Shown here one piece after another: positions 9,213-17,364 of a stretch of 64,000 nucleotides of DNA. The notes under the pieces are model-generated. The model made no database searches. It saw only the letters and a list, made by a program, of their open reading frames with translations, and was not told where the DNA came from. Within the stretch, counting starts at the first letter, position 1; each line of letters opens with the position of its first letter. The position numbers and the translations under genes are program-made. The stretch is taken from the NCBI RefSeq assembly GCF_003309065.1, contig NZ_POAF01000001.1, positions 62,001 to 126,000 on the forward strand. Direction: 5' to 3'. Origin of the DNA: Glutamicibacter soli (GTDB taxonomy: Bacteria; Actinomycetota; Actinomycetes; Actinomycetales; Micrococcaceae).

Positions 9213-9560
9213 CTAGACGGCTTCGCCGCGCGAGGTGCGCAGCTGGGTCAGGCGGTCGGCCAGAATCTTCTCAAGTTCTTCTTCGCTGCGGCGTTCCAGC
9301 AGCATGTCCCAGTGCGTACGCACAGGCTTCTCGTTGCTGGCTTCCTCGGCCTTGGCCTCGCCGTGCACCAGCTTGGCTTCCTTGCCGGTCTTGGTGGTCC
9401 AAGTTGCCGGGATCTCTGCCTCGGCGGCAAAGACGATGAAGACGGTTTCACCCTCTTCGGTACGGTATTCGACGCGCTGACGGGCAGCCGGCTCCACACC
9501 TGCCTCAGATTCCATGCTCTGTGCACCCAGGCGCATGCCTCGTAGGCTGCGATCGCTCAT
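9213..9560 (-). CDS. rbpA: RNA polymerase-binding protein RbpA
   Basis: At 115 residues this is the actinobacterial transcription factor that binds sigma-A/sigma-B holoenzyme and stabilises the open promoter complex. The N-terminal 'RGMRLGAQSMESE' tail, the central core (residues 28-70) and the C-terminal 'RTHWDMLLERRSEEEL' sigma-interaction helix are all visible. The start ATG has a GGAGGGAAAAC Shine-Dalgarno. Upstream are a sigma-R/SigH-like promoter and a TATAAT box, so expression is likely raised by thiol stress, as known for Streptomyces rbpA. Confidence 0.96.
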   Translation of the reverse strand: MSDRSLRGMRLGAQSMESEAGVEPAARQRVEYRTEEGETVFIVFAAEAEIPATWTTKTGKEAKLVHGEAKAEEASNEKPVRTHWDMLLERRSEEELEKILADRLTQLRTSRGEAV

Positions 9561-9601
9561 GTTTTCCCTCCGCGATGTCTAAAAAATTCGCTACACGTAC
9601 C

Positions 9602-9627
9602 AACGTTTGGCGCGCTGAAATAATTCC
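9602..9627 (-). promoter_or_regulatory. Sigma-R/SigH-type promoter of rbpA
   Basis: On the minus strand GGAAT (9627-9623) and GTT (9604-9602) are separated by exactly 18 bp, the consensus of the thiol-oxidative-stress ECF sigma factors SigR (Streptomyces) and SigH (mycobacteria). A start about 8 nt downstream would give a leader of about 35 nt. Confidence 0.7.
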
Positions 9628-9668
9628 ATCCCAAGTGGGGGAAGATAAATTTTCGCACCAAAACATCC

Positions 9669-9674
9669 ATTATA
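9669..9674 (-). promoter_or_regulatory. Consensus TATAAT -10 box of a second rbpA promoter
   Basis: The minus strand reads TATAAT here, about 110 bp before rbpA. A possible -35, TTGCAC, lies 15 bp upstream within the preceding hairpin. It is probably a housekeeping promoter. Confidence 0.5.
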
Positions 9675-9679
9675 CGCGT

Positions 9680-9714
9680 CTGCGGCGAGGTGCAAGCTTC
9701 GCACCTCGCCGCAG
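9680..9714 (-). terminator. Hairpin after the band-7 protein gene
   Basis: Fourteen-bp arms (9680-9693 and 9701-9714) with a 7-nt loop lie 35 bp past the band-7 stop codon. No clear T-run follows on the minus strand, and the hairpin overlaps the upstream part of the rbpA promoter. Confidence 0.6.
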
Positions 9715-9748
9715 CGTGGTTATTGATCTGTTCGGATCACCCGGGGAA

Positions 9749-10675
9749 TCAGATTCCCTCGGTGGTACCCGGAGCGGTCGGGCTCTTGTCAGCGCCCGTT
9801 CCGCCCAGTGCTCCGCCGATGCCCTTGAGCGCTTCGGTCAGCTCGCTAGGGATCACCCACAGGGTGTTCGAGGTGCCTTCGGCCAGCTTCGGCAGGGTCT
9901 GCAGGTACTGGTAGGCCAGCAGTTCCTGGTCCGGGCGGCCGGCGTGGATTGCGTCGAACACCTTCTGGATGGCCTGGGCCTCGCCGTCGGCGCGCAGGAT
10001 CGAGGCCTGCGCGTCGCCCTCGGCCTTGAGGATGGCCGCCTGGCGCTCACCCTCGGCCGTCAGGATGTCGGACTGCTTGGTGCCTTCTGCCGTCAGGATC
10101 GCGGCGCGGCGGTCACGCTCGGCGCGCATCTGCTTCTCCATGGAGTCCTGGATCGACAGGGGCGGATCGATTGCCTTCAGCTCGACGCGCGAGACGCGGA
10201 TGCCCCACTTGCCGGTGGCCTCGTCCAGCACGCCGCGCAGCTGGCCGTTGATCTGGTCGCGGCTGGTCAGGGCCTCTTCCAGGTTCAGGCCGCCGACGAC
10301 GTTACGCAGCGTCGTGGTGGTCAGCTGCTCAACTGCCTGGATGTAGTTGGCGATTTCGTAGGTGGCCGCACGCGGCTCGGTGATCTGGAAGTACACCACG
10401 GTGTCGATGGAGACGACGAGGTTGTCTTCGGTGATCACCGGCTGGGGCGGGAAGGACACAACCTGCTCGCGCAGATCCAGCAGCGGGAGCAGCCGGTCCA
10501 CGAAGGGAATCAGGAGGGTCAGACCCGGATTGAGGGTGCGGTTGTACTTGCCGAGGCGTTCCACAATGCCCGCTCGTGCCTGAGGCACGATACGCACACT
10601 GCGTAGTAGCACGACGATCACGAAGATCGCCAGAACGACAAGGACGATGGTCAAGCCAAAGCCATTACCGGACAT
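9749..10675 (-). CDS. SPFH/band-7 membrane protein (stomatin/QmcA-like)
   Basis: The 308-residue protein has one N-terminal membrane helix (about residues 5-25). An SPFH domain follows from 'RIVPQARAGIVERLGKYNRTL' to about 190. Then comes an Ala/Glu-rich coiled coil with repeated 'ILTAEGERQAAILKAEGDAQ'-like units (about 190-250). Such proteins oligomerise at the inner membrane and organise membrane microdomains or control proteases. The gene lies 64 bp downstream of an NfeD-family gene on the same strand; band-7 and NfeD pairing is typical and supports a two-protein complex. Confidence 0.92.
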   Translation of the reverse strand: MSGNGFGLTIVLVVLAIFVIVVLLRSVRIVPQARAGIVERLGKYNRTLNPGLTLLIPFVDRLLPLLDLREQVVSFPPQPVITEDNLVVSIDTVVYFQITEPRAATYEIANYIQAVEQLTTTTLRNVVGGLNLEEALTSRDQINGQLRGVLDEATGKWGIRVSRVELKAIDPPLSIQDSMEKQMRAERDRRAAILTAEGTKQSDILTAEGERQAAILKAEGDAQASILRADGEAQAIQKVFDAIHAGRPDQELLAYQYLQTLPKLAEGTSNTLWVIPSELTEALKGIGGALGGTGADKSPTAPGTTEGI

Positions 10676-10739
10676 GGTTTGTACTCTCTTTCCTTGTGCT
10701 TGAGTGATAAATCATGGGGCGGAAAGCCACTATGGCGGG

Positions 10740-11213
10740 TCAGCTTTCCGGGGCCTGGGGCGCGGGCTCCAGATAAGCGGTGGCGCCCTGGACGCGGCGG
10801 ACCACCGCGTAGGTGCCGGGCATCATGGTGGGCGAGTTCGACTCGGAGCGGGCCGTCCAGATTTCTCCGTGGATCTTTGCCGAGCCCGACAGGCGCGAGG
10901 TCGGTTCCAGGATCAAGGCGTCCTCGCCGATCAGGCGTTCGATATTGGTCCGGAAACCGTCCGGGGACTTTTTCAGGTGTCTCACGGCAATGGGTCGGAC
11001 CAGCAGGATCATCAGCAGGGAGATACCGCAGAAGACGACGACCTGAAGCCACATGGGGCCGCCCAAGAGCGCGACCGCGACACCGCCAAGGGCCCCGACG
11101 CCGAGCATGATGAAGTACAAGTCGAGCGAAAGCATCTCGATGATCGCCAGCAGCAGGAACACCGCGAGCCAGATGACCCATGCGTTGCTGACGATCCATT
11201 CCGCCGTTGTCAT
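10740..11213 (-). CDS. NfeD-family membrane protein
   Basis: The protein has three hydrophobic segments in the first 90 residues, then a soluble beta-barrel (OB-fold) C-terminal domain, the plan of short NfeD1b proteins. I use the ATG at 11213 (157 residues), because AAAGGTGG sits 6 nt before it; a GTG at 11222 would add three residues. No ClpP-like protease domain is present, so it is a partner rather than the long NfeD protease form. Its partner is the band-7 protein just downstream. Confidence 0.85.
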   Translation of the reverse strand: MTTAEWIVSNAWVIWLAVFLLLAIIEMLSLDLYFIMLGVGALGGVAVALLGGPMWLQVVVFCGISLLMILLVRPIAVRHLKKSPDGFRTNIERLIGEDALILEPTSRLSGSAKIHGEIWTARSESNSPTMMPGTYAVVRRVQGATAYLEPAPQAPES

Positions 11214-11317
11214 GGCTTCCACCTTTGCTCAAATAGATCAAGGGCCAATTGCGAGTGGCCTTTTCTCCATTCTGCCGTAATCGGCAGGGGAAAGGTGTAG
11301 TCATTTTGGGGTATTTT

Positions 11318-12166
11318 CTAGCCCTGCGGGACGAATAAATGTACGTCGAAGGATGCTGTGACGGTGCGACTTCCGAGGGATGCGGCCTTGGCGCGCAGCA
11401 CCTCGGGGGACAGGTGGTGCCCGGCTGGTCCCATGAAGGCCAGATTGAACAGGTCCTCCGGATCAAGTTCCATGGCGTAGCTCAGGTTTCGGGATCCCAG
11501 ATGGGCCAGCTGCTCCGTGCCGAACTTCTCGACCAGTGCCTCCTGCTTGCCGCCAGCAATCGACAGCATGTCCAGCGGCTCACGGACTTCTTCCAGATGG
11601 TCAGCGGCTCCGGTGACGACAAGGCACAGCCCTTGCGGGCGCAGGACGCGGCGGAACTGCGCCGGGTTGTGCGGCGCGAAGCAATTGAGCACGACGTCGC
11701 GGGACTCATCCCGGCTGGGGATCTCGCGCCAGACATCCCAGACGACGGCCAGCGTGTCCGGCAGCTTGGCGGCCCGGCGCATGGCGAAGCGGGAGATGTC
11801 CATGGCCAGCGCGTCCTTGCGCGTGGCCGGATGGCGGTCCAGGATTTCTCCCAGGTAGTAGCCGGTGCCGGCGCCGGCGTCGATGATATCCAGCTGGTCG
11901 GCGGGATGGTGCGCTGCGACCAGGGCTGCGAGTTCGGCGGCCAGCGGCGCGTAGTGCCCCCGGTGCTGGAAGGCCTCGCGAGCCAGCACCATCGGTGAGG
12001 TGTCTTCGAGGAAGTTCGTGCCCTTGCCGGTCAGGAAGTTGAAGTAGCCCTGCTTGGCCGCGTCATAGCGGTGGCCGGCGGGGCAGGCCAGTGTGCGGCG
12101 GGGTGCGATGGACAGCTCCAGCGCGCCGCGGCAAAGGGGGCAGAGCAGCGTGGTGGCGTCCTGCAT
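11318..12166 (-). CDS. RlmA-like 23S rRNA (guanine-N1) methyltransferase
   Basis: From the ATG at 12166 the protein is 282 residues. It begins with a zinc-binding ribbon (CPLC...CPAGH with a following HRYD) and the 'KQGYFNF' motif, both typical of RlmA(I)/RlmA(II) and TlrB. A SAM-binding Rossmann domain follows, with the 'IIDAGAGTGYYLG' glycine-rich loop near residue 90. Family enzymes methylate G745 or G748 of 23S rRNA; the latter type can lower susceptibility to tylosin. Which base is modified cannot be told from sequence. The start overlaps the def stop by one base (TGATG), so the two are translationally coupled. Confidence 0.85.
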   Translation of the reverse strand: MQDATTLLCPLCRGALELSIAPRRTLACPAGHRYDAAKQGYFNFLTGKGTNFLEDTSPMVLAREAFQHRGHYAPLAAELAALVAAHHPADQLDIIDAGAGTGYYLGEILDRHPATRKDALAMDISRFAMRRAAKLPDTLAVVWDVWREIPSRDESRDVVLNCFAPHNPAQFRRVLRPQGLCLVVTGAADHLEEVREPLDMLSIAGGKQEALVEKFGTEQLAHLGSRNLSYAMELDPEDLFNLAFMGPAGHHLSPEVLRAKAASLGSRTVTASFDVHLFVPQG

Positions 12167-12804
12167 CAGAATCCCAGGGTTTCCCTGGCGGAGGCCACCG
12201 AGAGCCCTTGGTGGCGCCACAGTTCGGTTTCATTGATGAGCGAACGGGTGGCCGCCTTGTCGATGTAGACGGTCCCGTACAGGTGGTCGGTTTCGTGCTG
12301 CACGATCCGCGCCTGCCAGCCGGAGAAGTCGCGGACTACCTGTTTCCCGTCGCGGTCCTCGTAGTTGGCCCGGATGTCGGCTGGCCGGGTCACGACTGCC
12401 TGGAATCCATCGAAGGACAGGCAGCCTTCGTAGAACTCGGCCGTGCGTGCGCCGCGTGCCTCGTAGCTCGGATTGAAGATCTCGAAGTATTCCAGCGGCT
12501 CTCGCTCGCGTTCGGCGGCCATGTCTTCTGGCAGGTTGTAGAGGTCTTCGAGCACGGCAATCTTCAGGGGGATGCCGATCTGCGGGGCGGCCAGGCCAAC
12601 GCCGGGGGCGTCGTACATGGTGTGGCGCATGACGGCCAGCAGCTCGTCGAGCAGTTCCTTGGGCAGCTGCCCGGTGTAGCTGGCGGCCGGCTGGCGGAGG
12701 ACGGGGTGTCCCAGCTGGACGATCGGCACCACATTGTCTTCGGCCTGGCTGAGCACCTCGACGACCAGGTTTTCGAGTTCTTCGGGGGAGTAGGTGATGC
12801 TCAT
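12166..12804 (-). CDS. def: Peptide deformylase
   Basis: The 212-residue protein has all three deformylase motifs: 'GVGLAAPQIG' (about residue 69), 'EGCLS' (about 122) and 'HETDHLYG' (about 165). The Cys and two His residues bind the catalytic iron or other metal. It removes the formyl group from nascent N-terminal methionines. The N-terminal extension of about 45 residues before motif 1 is common in actinobacterial copies. It lies between a ZapE-like ATPase gene (2-bp gap upstream) and an rRNA methyltransferase gene. Confidence 0.95.
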   Translation of the reverse strand: MSITYSPEELENLVVEVLSQAEDNVVPIVQLGHPVLRQPAASYTGQLPKELLDELLAVMRHTMYDAPGVGLAAPQIGIPLKIAVLEDLYNLPEDMAAEREREPLEYFEIFNPSYEARGARTAEFYEGCLSFDGFQAVVTRPADIRANYEDRDGKQVVRDFSGWQARIVQHETDHLYGTVYIDKAATRSLINETELWRHQGLSVASARETLGF

Positions 12805-12806
12805 GG

Positions 12807-13853
12807 TTACAGGCCCATCCGTTCAAGTTCAATAAGTTTCAGCTGCGCCAGGCGTGAGGCCAGCCGGTCGCGTTCGGTGTCGTGGAGCATCGAGCCCAGG
12901 TGTTCGAGCCTGTCAGCGGTGTACAGGTGCAGCTCGATGTCGCGGTCGTAGAAGATGTCCAGGACGTTCGCCAGCCGGCGCTCCTCGTCCATGGGCAGGC
13001 CCAGGCTGGCCGGGATTCCCGTGATGTGCCAGCGGGTGAATCGCTGGATCAGCTCGAGGTAGTCCGCCGTGTTGCGCCGGGTGCCGCACAACTGGGCGAA
13101 GCTGATCCAAATGGTTTCACCCACCACGCAGGCAGGGCCGATCTCGTCGTAGCCGATCCGGATCAACTCGCGCAGCTCGGAGCCCGGTTCGGCATTGATT
13201 CCCACCGACAGGGTTCCCGCACGGTATCCGTGCTTAAATTCCTGATCATCAGAATCCAGCGTGCGGTAGTCGACGGCTCCATTGAGTTCGAAGACCGCAA
13301 AGTTCTCGCGGATCGCTGCGATGGTGGGCTGCACCAGGTGGTGGAAGGCGTCGTCGTCGAGCAGCTTTTCCGGTTCGTAGTTCGACGTGGCAACCAGGAA
13401 GATCGAATGTTCCGCGCAGTATTTGACCAACCGCACCATCAGCATCGCGTCGCCGGGTTCGGTGCAGTGGAACTCGTCGAAGACCAGGATCTGCAGCCCC
13501 TTGAGCTCACGCTCCAAGCCTTGGCTGAAGATCGCGCCCAGGCGCTGGCCTGGAACACGGTTTTTGGGGGAGTTCAGGTTCTGGAAGAACTCGTGGAAGT
13601 GGAACCTCGCTGTAGTTTGCGGCGGCAACGAGGCAACCAGCGCATTGATGATCAGCGTCTTTCCACGCCCCGGCGGGCCGAAGATATAGGCGCCGTGTAG
13701 GTCGCCCGAGAATCCGCTGGCCGCGGTAGAGCTGAGAGTGCCGATCAACCGCAGCTGCTGTGCGTCCGGGGACAGCTGATGGCCTTCGATATTTTGTAGA
13801 ATCCGGGCCTCGAGCTCTCTGGCCGGTGCTGTTTTCGGGGGCATGGAGGGCAT
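12807..13853 (-). CDS. zapE: AFG1/ZapE-family ATPase
   Basis: The 348-residue AAA-like ATPase has a Walker A 'GPPGRGKT' near residue 62 and a Walker B 'LVFDEFH' near 130. The AFG1/ZapE-type motifs 'FHEFFQNL' and 'TSNYEPEKLL' lie around them. In E. coli ZapE associates with FtsZ during division; mitochondrial Afg1 helps remove unassembled respiratory subunits. Which role applies here is not known. The ATG at 13853 is used; another lies at 13844. A TATATA box ends only a few bases upstream, so the message may be leaderless. It heads the zapE-def-rlmA operon. Confidence 0.85.
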   Translation of the reverse strand: MPSMPPKTAPARELEARILQNIEGHQLSPDAQQLRLIGTLSSTAASGFSGDLHGAYIFGPPGRGKTLIINALVASLPPQTTARFHFHEFFQNLNSPKNRVPGQRLGAIFSQGLERELKGLQILVFDEFHCTEPGDAMLMVRLVKYCAEHSIFLVATSNYEPEKLLDDDAFHHLVQPTIAAIRENFAVFELNGAVDYRTLDSDDQEFKHGYRAGTLSVGINAEPGSELRELIRIGYDEIGPACVVGETIWISFAQLCGTRRNTADYLELIQRFTRWHITGIPASLGLPMDEERRLANVLDIFYDRDIELHLYTADRLEHLGSMLHDTERDRLASRLAQLKLIELERMGL

Positions 13854-14171
13854 ATATAAATCTTCCCATCTGGCGCGAGGTTGGCCAATTTACGTGCTCC
13901 GTGCCACGCCGATCGAAACCTAGAACACCCAAAGAACGTCAAGAGCGCAGAAACGCAGTCGTCAGAGTCGTATTACGTTAATTCGAACAAGAAGATTTAT
14001 TTAGGGGAGTAGGTGCGGGAGAGCTGAATACAGTGACGGTTCCTAAGATCTCTGCCTTGAACCTATCGCTTTATCCGCTTACGTGACCATAATGGACTCA
14101 CTTGCGAACGGGAAGCATGTATCGGCTCCGGGAAGGTCTCGGTGCCATTTGGATGATTGGGAGCGCGCGTC
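13854..14171. other. Divergent intergenic region, zapE / ArsR-type regulator
   Basis: These 318 bp have no convincing gene. The zapE side has an AT-rich TATATA element. The other side has CATAAT at 14089-14094, a possible -10 box for the regulator gene. A possible 17-codon ORF (14033-14086) has no supporting evidence. Confidence 0.4.
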
Positions 14172-14528
14172 ATGACCAGTGAATCTGTGGCTGAACCGAT
14201 GCGCGACCAAATTATCGACAGCGACCTGCTGGATATGTCCGTGCTGGTGCTCAAGACGCTTTCCGATCCGGCGCGGCTGCAGATCCTGTGGGCGCTATGC
14301 CACGAGGACCGTACGTTGTCCGAATTGGCCCAGCAGGTTGGCGTGACGCCGTCGACCGTCAGCCAGCTGCTGACACGTCTGCGGACGGCTGGAGTCTTGC
14401 AAGCCCGCAAGTCCGGGCGTCACATGATCTATTCGATGCGTGACGAGCGTGCACGAGAGTTCATCCGCCAGACTTTGGAATTTGCGCGGTACCGCATGGA
14501 GCAGCAGGCAGAAGGTGAAGCTTCGTAG
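14172..14528 (+). CDS. ArsR/SmtB-family winged-helix regulator
   Basis: From the ATG at 14172 (GGGAG Shine-Dalgarno upstream) the protein is 118 residues. The wHTH is clear: 'TLSDPARLQILWAL' is followed by 'LSELAQQVGVTPSTVSQLLTRLRTAGVL'. Family members repress metal or thiol stress genes and release DNA when ligand binds. The arsenic-type ELCVCDL site is absent (only one Cys, in 'ALCHED'), and the C-terminal helix lacks the His pairs of the CzrA/NmtR alpha-5 site. The inducer is therefore unknown. An ACR3-like carrier lies 1.7 kb away, but with two other genes between. Confidence 0.85.
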   Translation: MTSESVAEPMRDQIIDSDLLDMSVLVLKTLSDPARLQILWALCHEDRTLSELAQQVGVTPSTVSQLLTRLRTAGVLQARKSGRHMIYSMRDERAREFIRQTLEFARYRMEQQAEGEAS

Positions 14529-14833
14529 CGCGTATTCATTCACGTTGCTGAAGCGCGACAAAATCAGGGAATGTAGTGGCTTCTACGGACATTGTCGATA
14601 AGCCGATAATCTACATTATGTAAAGTAGTGGAAATCTGACTCTCCCCAACCGACCAGGTACTGCCGGTTCAACCGCGCATGCGAGCATCGATTGGCGACG
14701 GCCTCAGGTCAGTAGATTCCTGCGTCTAGTGATTGATCAGCGGCGACGATCCAGCGCTGTCGCCAGATAACCGTGCCGCTGTGATCCTGGGCCGCGCAGT
14801 TCACCATCCCGGAACGAGAACTGCGTCCTGCGT
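14529..14833. other. 305-bp gene-free, AT-richer stretch
   Basis: No gene is supported. It holds a short perfect palindrome TACATTATGTA at 14612-14622 and a GCAGTTC/GAACTGC inverted repeat near 14797-14825. The latter may be a weak terminator for the minus-strand RibD-like gene. Confidence 0.35.
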
Positions 14834-15424
14834 TCAGGGATTCACAGATCGCTGGTAGGTCAGGATGGCGACGCCAGCTGGTGAAATCAGCGAGCCTGAT
14901 AAGATAAAGTCCGTGCGGTGGCCGTCAACGCCGAAAAGTCGTTTGCCGGATCCGAGGACGATCGGGTGCTGAAGCAACGTGTATTCATCGATCAGATCGT
15001 TTTTCGCCAGGGCCTGCACCAGTTGGCCCGAACCGAAGACGACCAACCTACCTTCGGTTGATTCCCGGACCTCGCGGACTCCAGAGGCCAGGTCTCCCCC
15101 GAGCCGCCGGCTGTTGGCCCATGCAAGCCGGTCGGTGTTCCGGGTGACGACATACTTGGGCATTCGATTCATTGACGCTATGGAAGGGTCGGCGGCATCC
15201 GCCTGAGACCAAGCCTCGGTGAAGATGTCATAGGTCCTTCGGCCCAACAGCATGCCAGCTGCGGAGGTCGTCAGCTTGCGCATGACGGCGTCCACGGTGT
15301 CGTCACCTGCGGCTGCGGCCCAGCCTCCAGCAGTGAACCCACCGTCACGGTCTTCCTCTGCCGACAATGGCGCTTGCATGACCCCGTCGATACTGACGAA
15401 ATTCACGGCTACTATGCGACCCAT
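14834..15424 (-). CDS. RibD C-terminal/dihydrofolate reductase-like protein (copy 1)
   Basis: The 196-residue protein is of the RibD-C/DHFR-like fold. It starts with 'VNFVSIDGVMQAP', has 'LLGRRTYDIF' near residue 60 and ends with the NADPH-site type 'YTLLQHPIVLGSGKRLF'. Proteins of this family are reductases of unknown substrate ('YyaP/YwjB-like'), distinct from housekeeping FolA. AAGGAGC precedes the ATG. A paralogue lies immediately upstream on the same strand. Confidence 0.85.
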   Translation of the reverse strand: MGRIVAVNFVSIDGVMQAPLSAEEDRDGGFTAGGWAAAAGDDTVDAVMRKLTTSAAGMLLGRRTYDIFTEAWSQADAADPSIASMNRMPKYVVTRNTDRLAWANSRRLGGDLASGVREVRESTEGRLVVFGSGQLVQALAKNDLIDEYTLLQHPIVLGSGKRLFGVDGHRTDFILSGSLISPAGVAILTYQRSVNP

Positions 15425-15605
15425 GCGAAGCTCCTTGTACGGTGAGTTGGATTACAGGCTCCCAGATGACTTGAAGCCCCGCCAGAAGACGCCCAGTAAC
15501 TCGCGTCCACGTACCGACCGGGGCCAGAAAGCAACCATGAACGTGTGGCAGTTGCGAATTGCCGGGTGCAGGTTTCCAAGATGCCGCGACAACCGGCCCA
15601 TGCGC

Positions 15606-16169
15606 TCAACCCGCAAACCGGTACCTACCCATCGTCACTCCCCCGTCGAAGACTCGGGTTTCCACGAATTCGAGGTGTATATAACGGTCGATCAAGGCGA
15701 AGAACGGGGTGCCGCCTCCGACAAGCACCGGATGCCTGACCAGGGTGTATTCATCGATCAGGCCCGCGCGCATGGCAGCGGAGGCAAGCGATGCACCGCC
15801 GATGCGGATGGAGCCGATGAACTGTTTCTTGAGCCTTCGGATTTCCGCTACTGCTTCACCGGTAAACAGCCGCGTATTCCAATCAAGCGGAAGGCAGTCG
15901 GAAGCGAACACCATTTTGGGAGTGTCCCGCCAGTTGCGGGCATATTCAACCTGGTCTGGCCGGGCATCGGGGGCCTGGTCCCCCGTGGGCCAATACGAGC
16001 TCATGGTTTCCCACAGTTTGCGCCCGTACAGCATGAGGCTCATCGACTGTTCTTCCTCAAGCCACCATCTGAATAGCTCCTCGGTGGAAACGCCCCATGA
16101 AATATCCCCGTCGGCATCGGCGATGTAGCCGTCCAGACTCACATTCATGCCGTAGATCAGGCGGCCCAT
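15606..16169 (-). CDS. RibD C-terminal/dihydrofolate reductase-like protein (copy 2)
   Basis: This 187-residue protein has the same fold as copy 1: 'YGMNVSLDGYI' at the start, 'MLYGRKLWE' near residue 47 and 'YTLVRHPVLVGGGTPFF' near 150. The two copies share the order of motifs but are clearly divergent, so this is an old duplication or two acquisitions. A GAGGGGAG Shine-Dalgarno precedes the ATG. The 180-bp gap to copy 1 has no recognisable gene. Its substrate is unknown. Confidence 0.85.
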   Translation of the reverse strand: MGRLIYGMNVSLDGYIADADGDISWGVSTEELFRWWLEEEQSMSLMLYGRKLWETMSSYWPTGDQAPDARPDQVEYARNWRDTPKMVFASDCLPLDWNTRLFTGEAVAEIRRLKKQFIGSIRIGGASLASAAMRAGLIDEYTLVRHPVLVGGGTPFFALIDRYIHLEFVETRVFDGGVTMGRYRFAG

Positions 16170-16255
16170 GGCTGGTACTCCCCTCTGATTGGTCTGCCTA
16201 GTGTAGACCCGTCGGACGGGTATTCAGCCAGGGCGGCTGGATCCGCCGAGGGCGG

Positions 16256-17248
16256 TCAGGAATTCGATGAACTGCCCAGACCGAGCTTCTCTGGAATCAG
16301 TCGAGGCACCACCTTGACATAGATCAGCATTCCGAGAAGCTCGATGATCGTCTGTGCCACTACAACGGCAGGCACCAGGGCAAATGGCGCAGGCATGGCC
16401 AGGGCCAAGGGCAGGACGACCAGCGAATTCCGCGTGGCACCGGAGAAGACTAGTGCACGCCGAGCTGGCACTGCGAGCTTGAAGATGCGTGAGATTCCCT
16501 TTCCCAAGGGCAGCATGATGACCAGGAAAAGCACGTAGAGAGGCACGACCGCCAACAGACGGGAGAAATCGGCCTTGACCGAACTGACCTGTGAGGCCAC
16601 CACCAGGAACAGTACGAAGATCATCAGCGGCACCATGAGCAAACCCATCAGATCCTCGAGAACCTCGGCCGATCTGAACCTGCGGGCCAAAAGCTGCACC
16701 AGCATGGCTGAAACCAGCGGAACTGCTATCAGCCACGTGAATGCATGGACGAACGGTTCGGGGGTGACGACCTCACCCAATGCTCCGCCGGCAAACCAGG
16801 ACAGATAGACGGGCAGTAAGACCACCTGGAGCAGCATCAATACAGGCGTGGCCGCCAGCAGCTGGTGGCCCGCTCCCCCGGCGATCCGGGTGAACACAAT
16901 GACGTAGTCGACACACGGTGCGAGCAACACCAGCAGCAAGCCGATCAGCAATTCGGCATCTGCGGCAACCACGCGGCTCAGCAGCCAGCCAACCAGCGGA
17001 ACCGCAAGAAAGTTCAGGAACACCACGGCCAGGAGGAACCGGATGTTGCGCAGAGCTCCGACGAGCCGAGTCAGCGGAATGGCGAGAAAGGTCGCGAAGA
17101 GCAACAGGCCTAGAACCGGATTGATTCCTGCATCCAGCTCGGCGGCCGCCTGAGGTCGCATCAGGCCGAACGCCGCGGCGGCCGCCACCGCAAGCAGGTA
17201 CAAGGGCACCTGCCACTTTTGAAAAGTACGATTGGTGCGCTCCAACAC
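16256..17248 (-). CDS. ACR3-like arsenite / bile-acid-sodium-symporter superfamily carrier
   Basis: The 330-residue protein has about ten predicted membrane helices. The conserved 'LAPCVDYVIVFTRIAGG' region holds the cysteine of the ACR3 fourth helix, which is essential for arsenite efflux in studied members. Another conserved region, 'FSGATRNSLVVLPLAL', follows near residue 270. The likely job is arsenite or other oxyanion extrusion. No arsC or arsenic-type ArsR is adjacent, which weakens the substrate assignment. The start is GTG at 17248. Confidence 0.8.
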   Translation of the reverse strand: MLERTNRTFQKWQVPLYLLAVAAAAAFGLMRPQAAAELDAGINPVLGLLLFATFLAIPLTRLVGALRNIRFLLAVVFLNFLAVPLVGWLLSRVVAADAELLIGLLLVLLAPCVDYVIVFTRIAGGAGHQLLAATPVLMLLQVVLLPVYLSWFAGGALGEVVTPEPFVHAFTWLIAVPLVSAMLVQLLARRFRSAEVLEDLMGLLMVPLMIFVLFLVVASQVSSVKADFSRLLAVVPLYVLFLVIMLPLGKGISRIFKLAVPARRALVFSGATRNSLVVLPLALAMPAPFALVPAVVVAQTIIELLGMLIYVKVVPRLIPEKLGLGSSSNS

Positions 17249-17364
17249 TCGGGGATCCGCCTCTCTTGCCTGTGCTGTGATTCCGGCATCTGCCGCCGCA
17301 CCGCAACACCGTCCGGGCCATCAATTGATTCGTTGTTGCTGGAAGAAGAACCTAGGATAATTTC

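Noticed and set aside
14033-14086. 17-codon ORF upstream of the ArsR-type gene, with several Leu codons
   Set aside because: No promoter, terminator or biosynthetic gene context supports a leader-peptide role.
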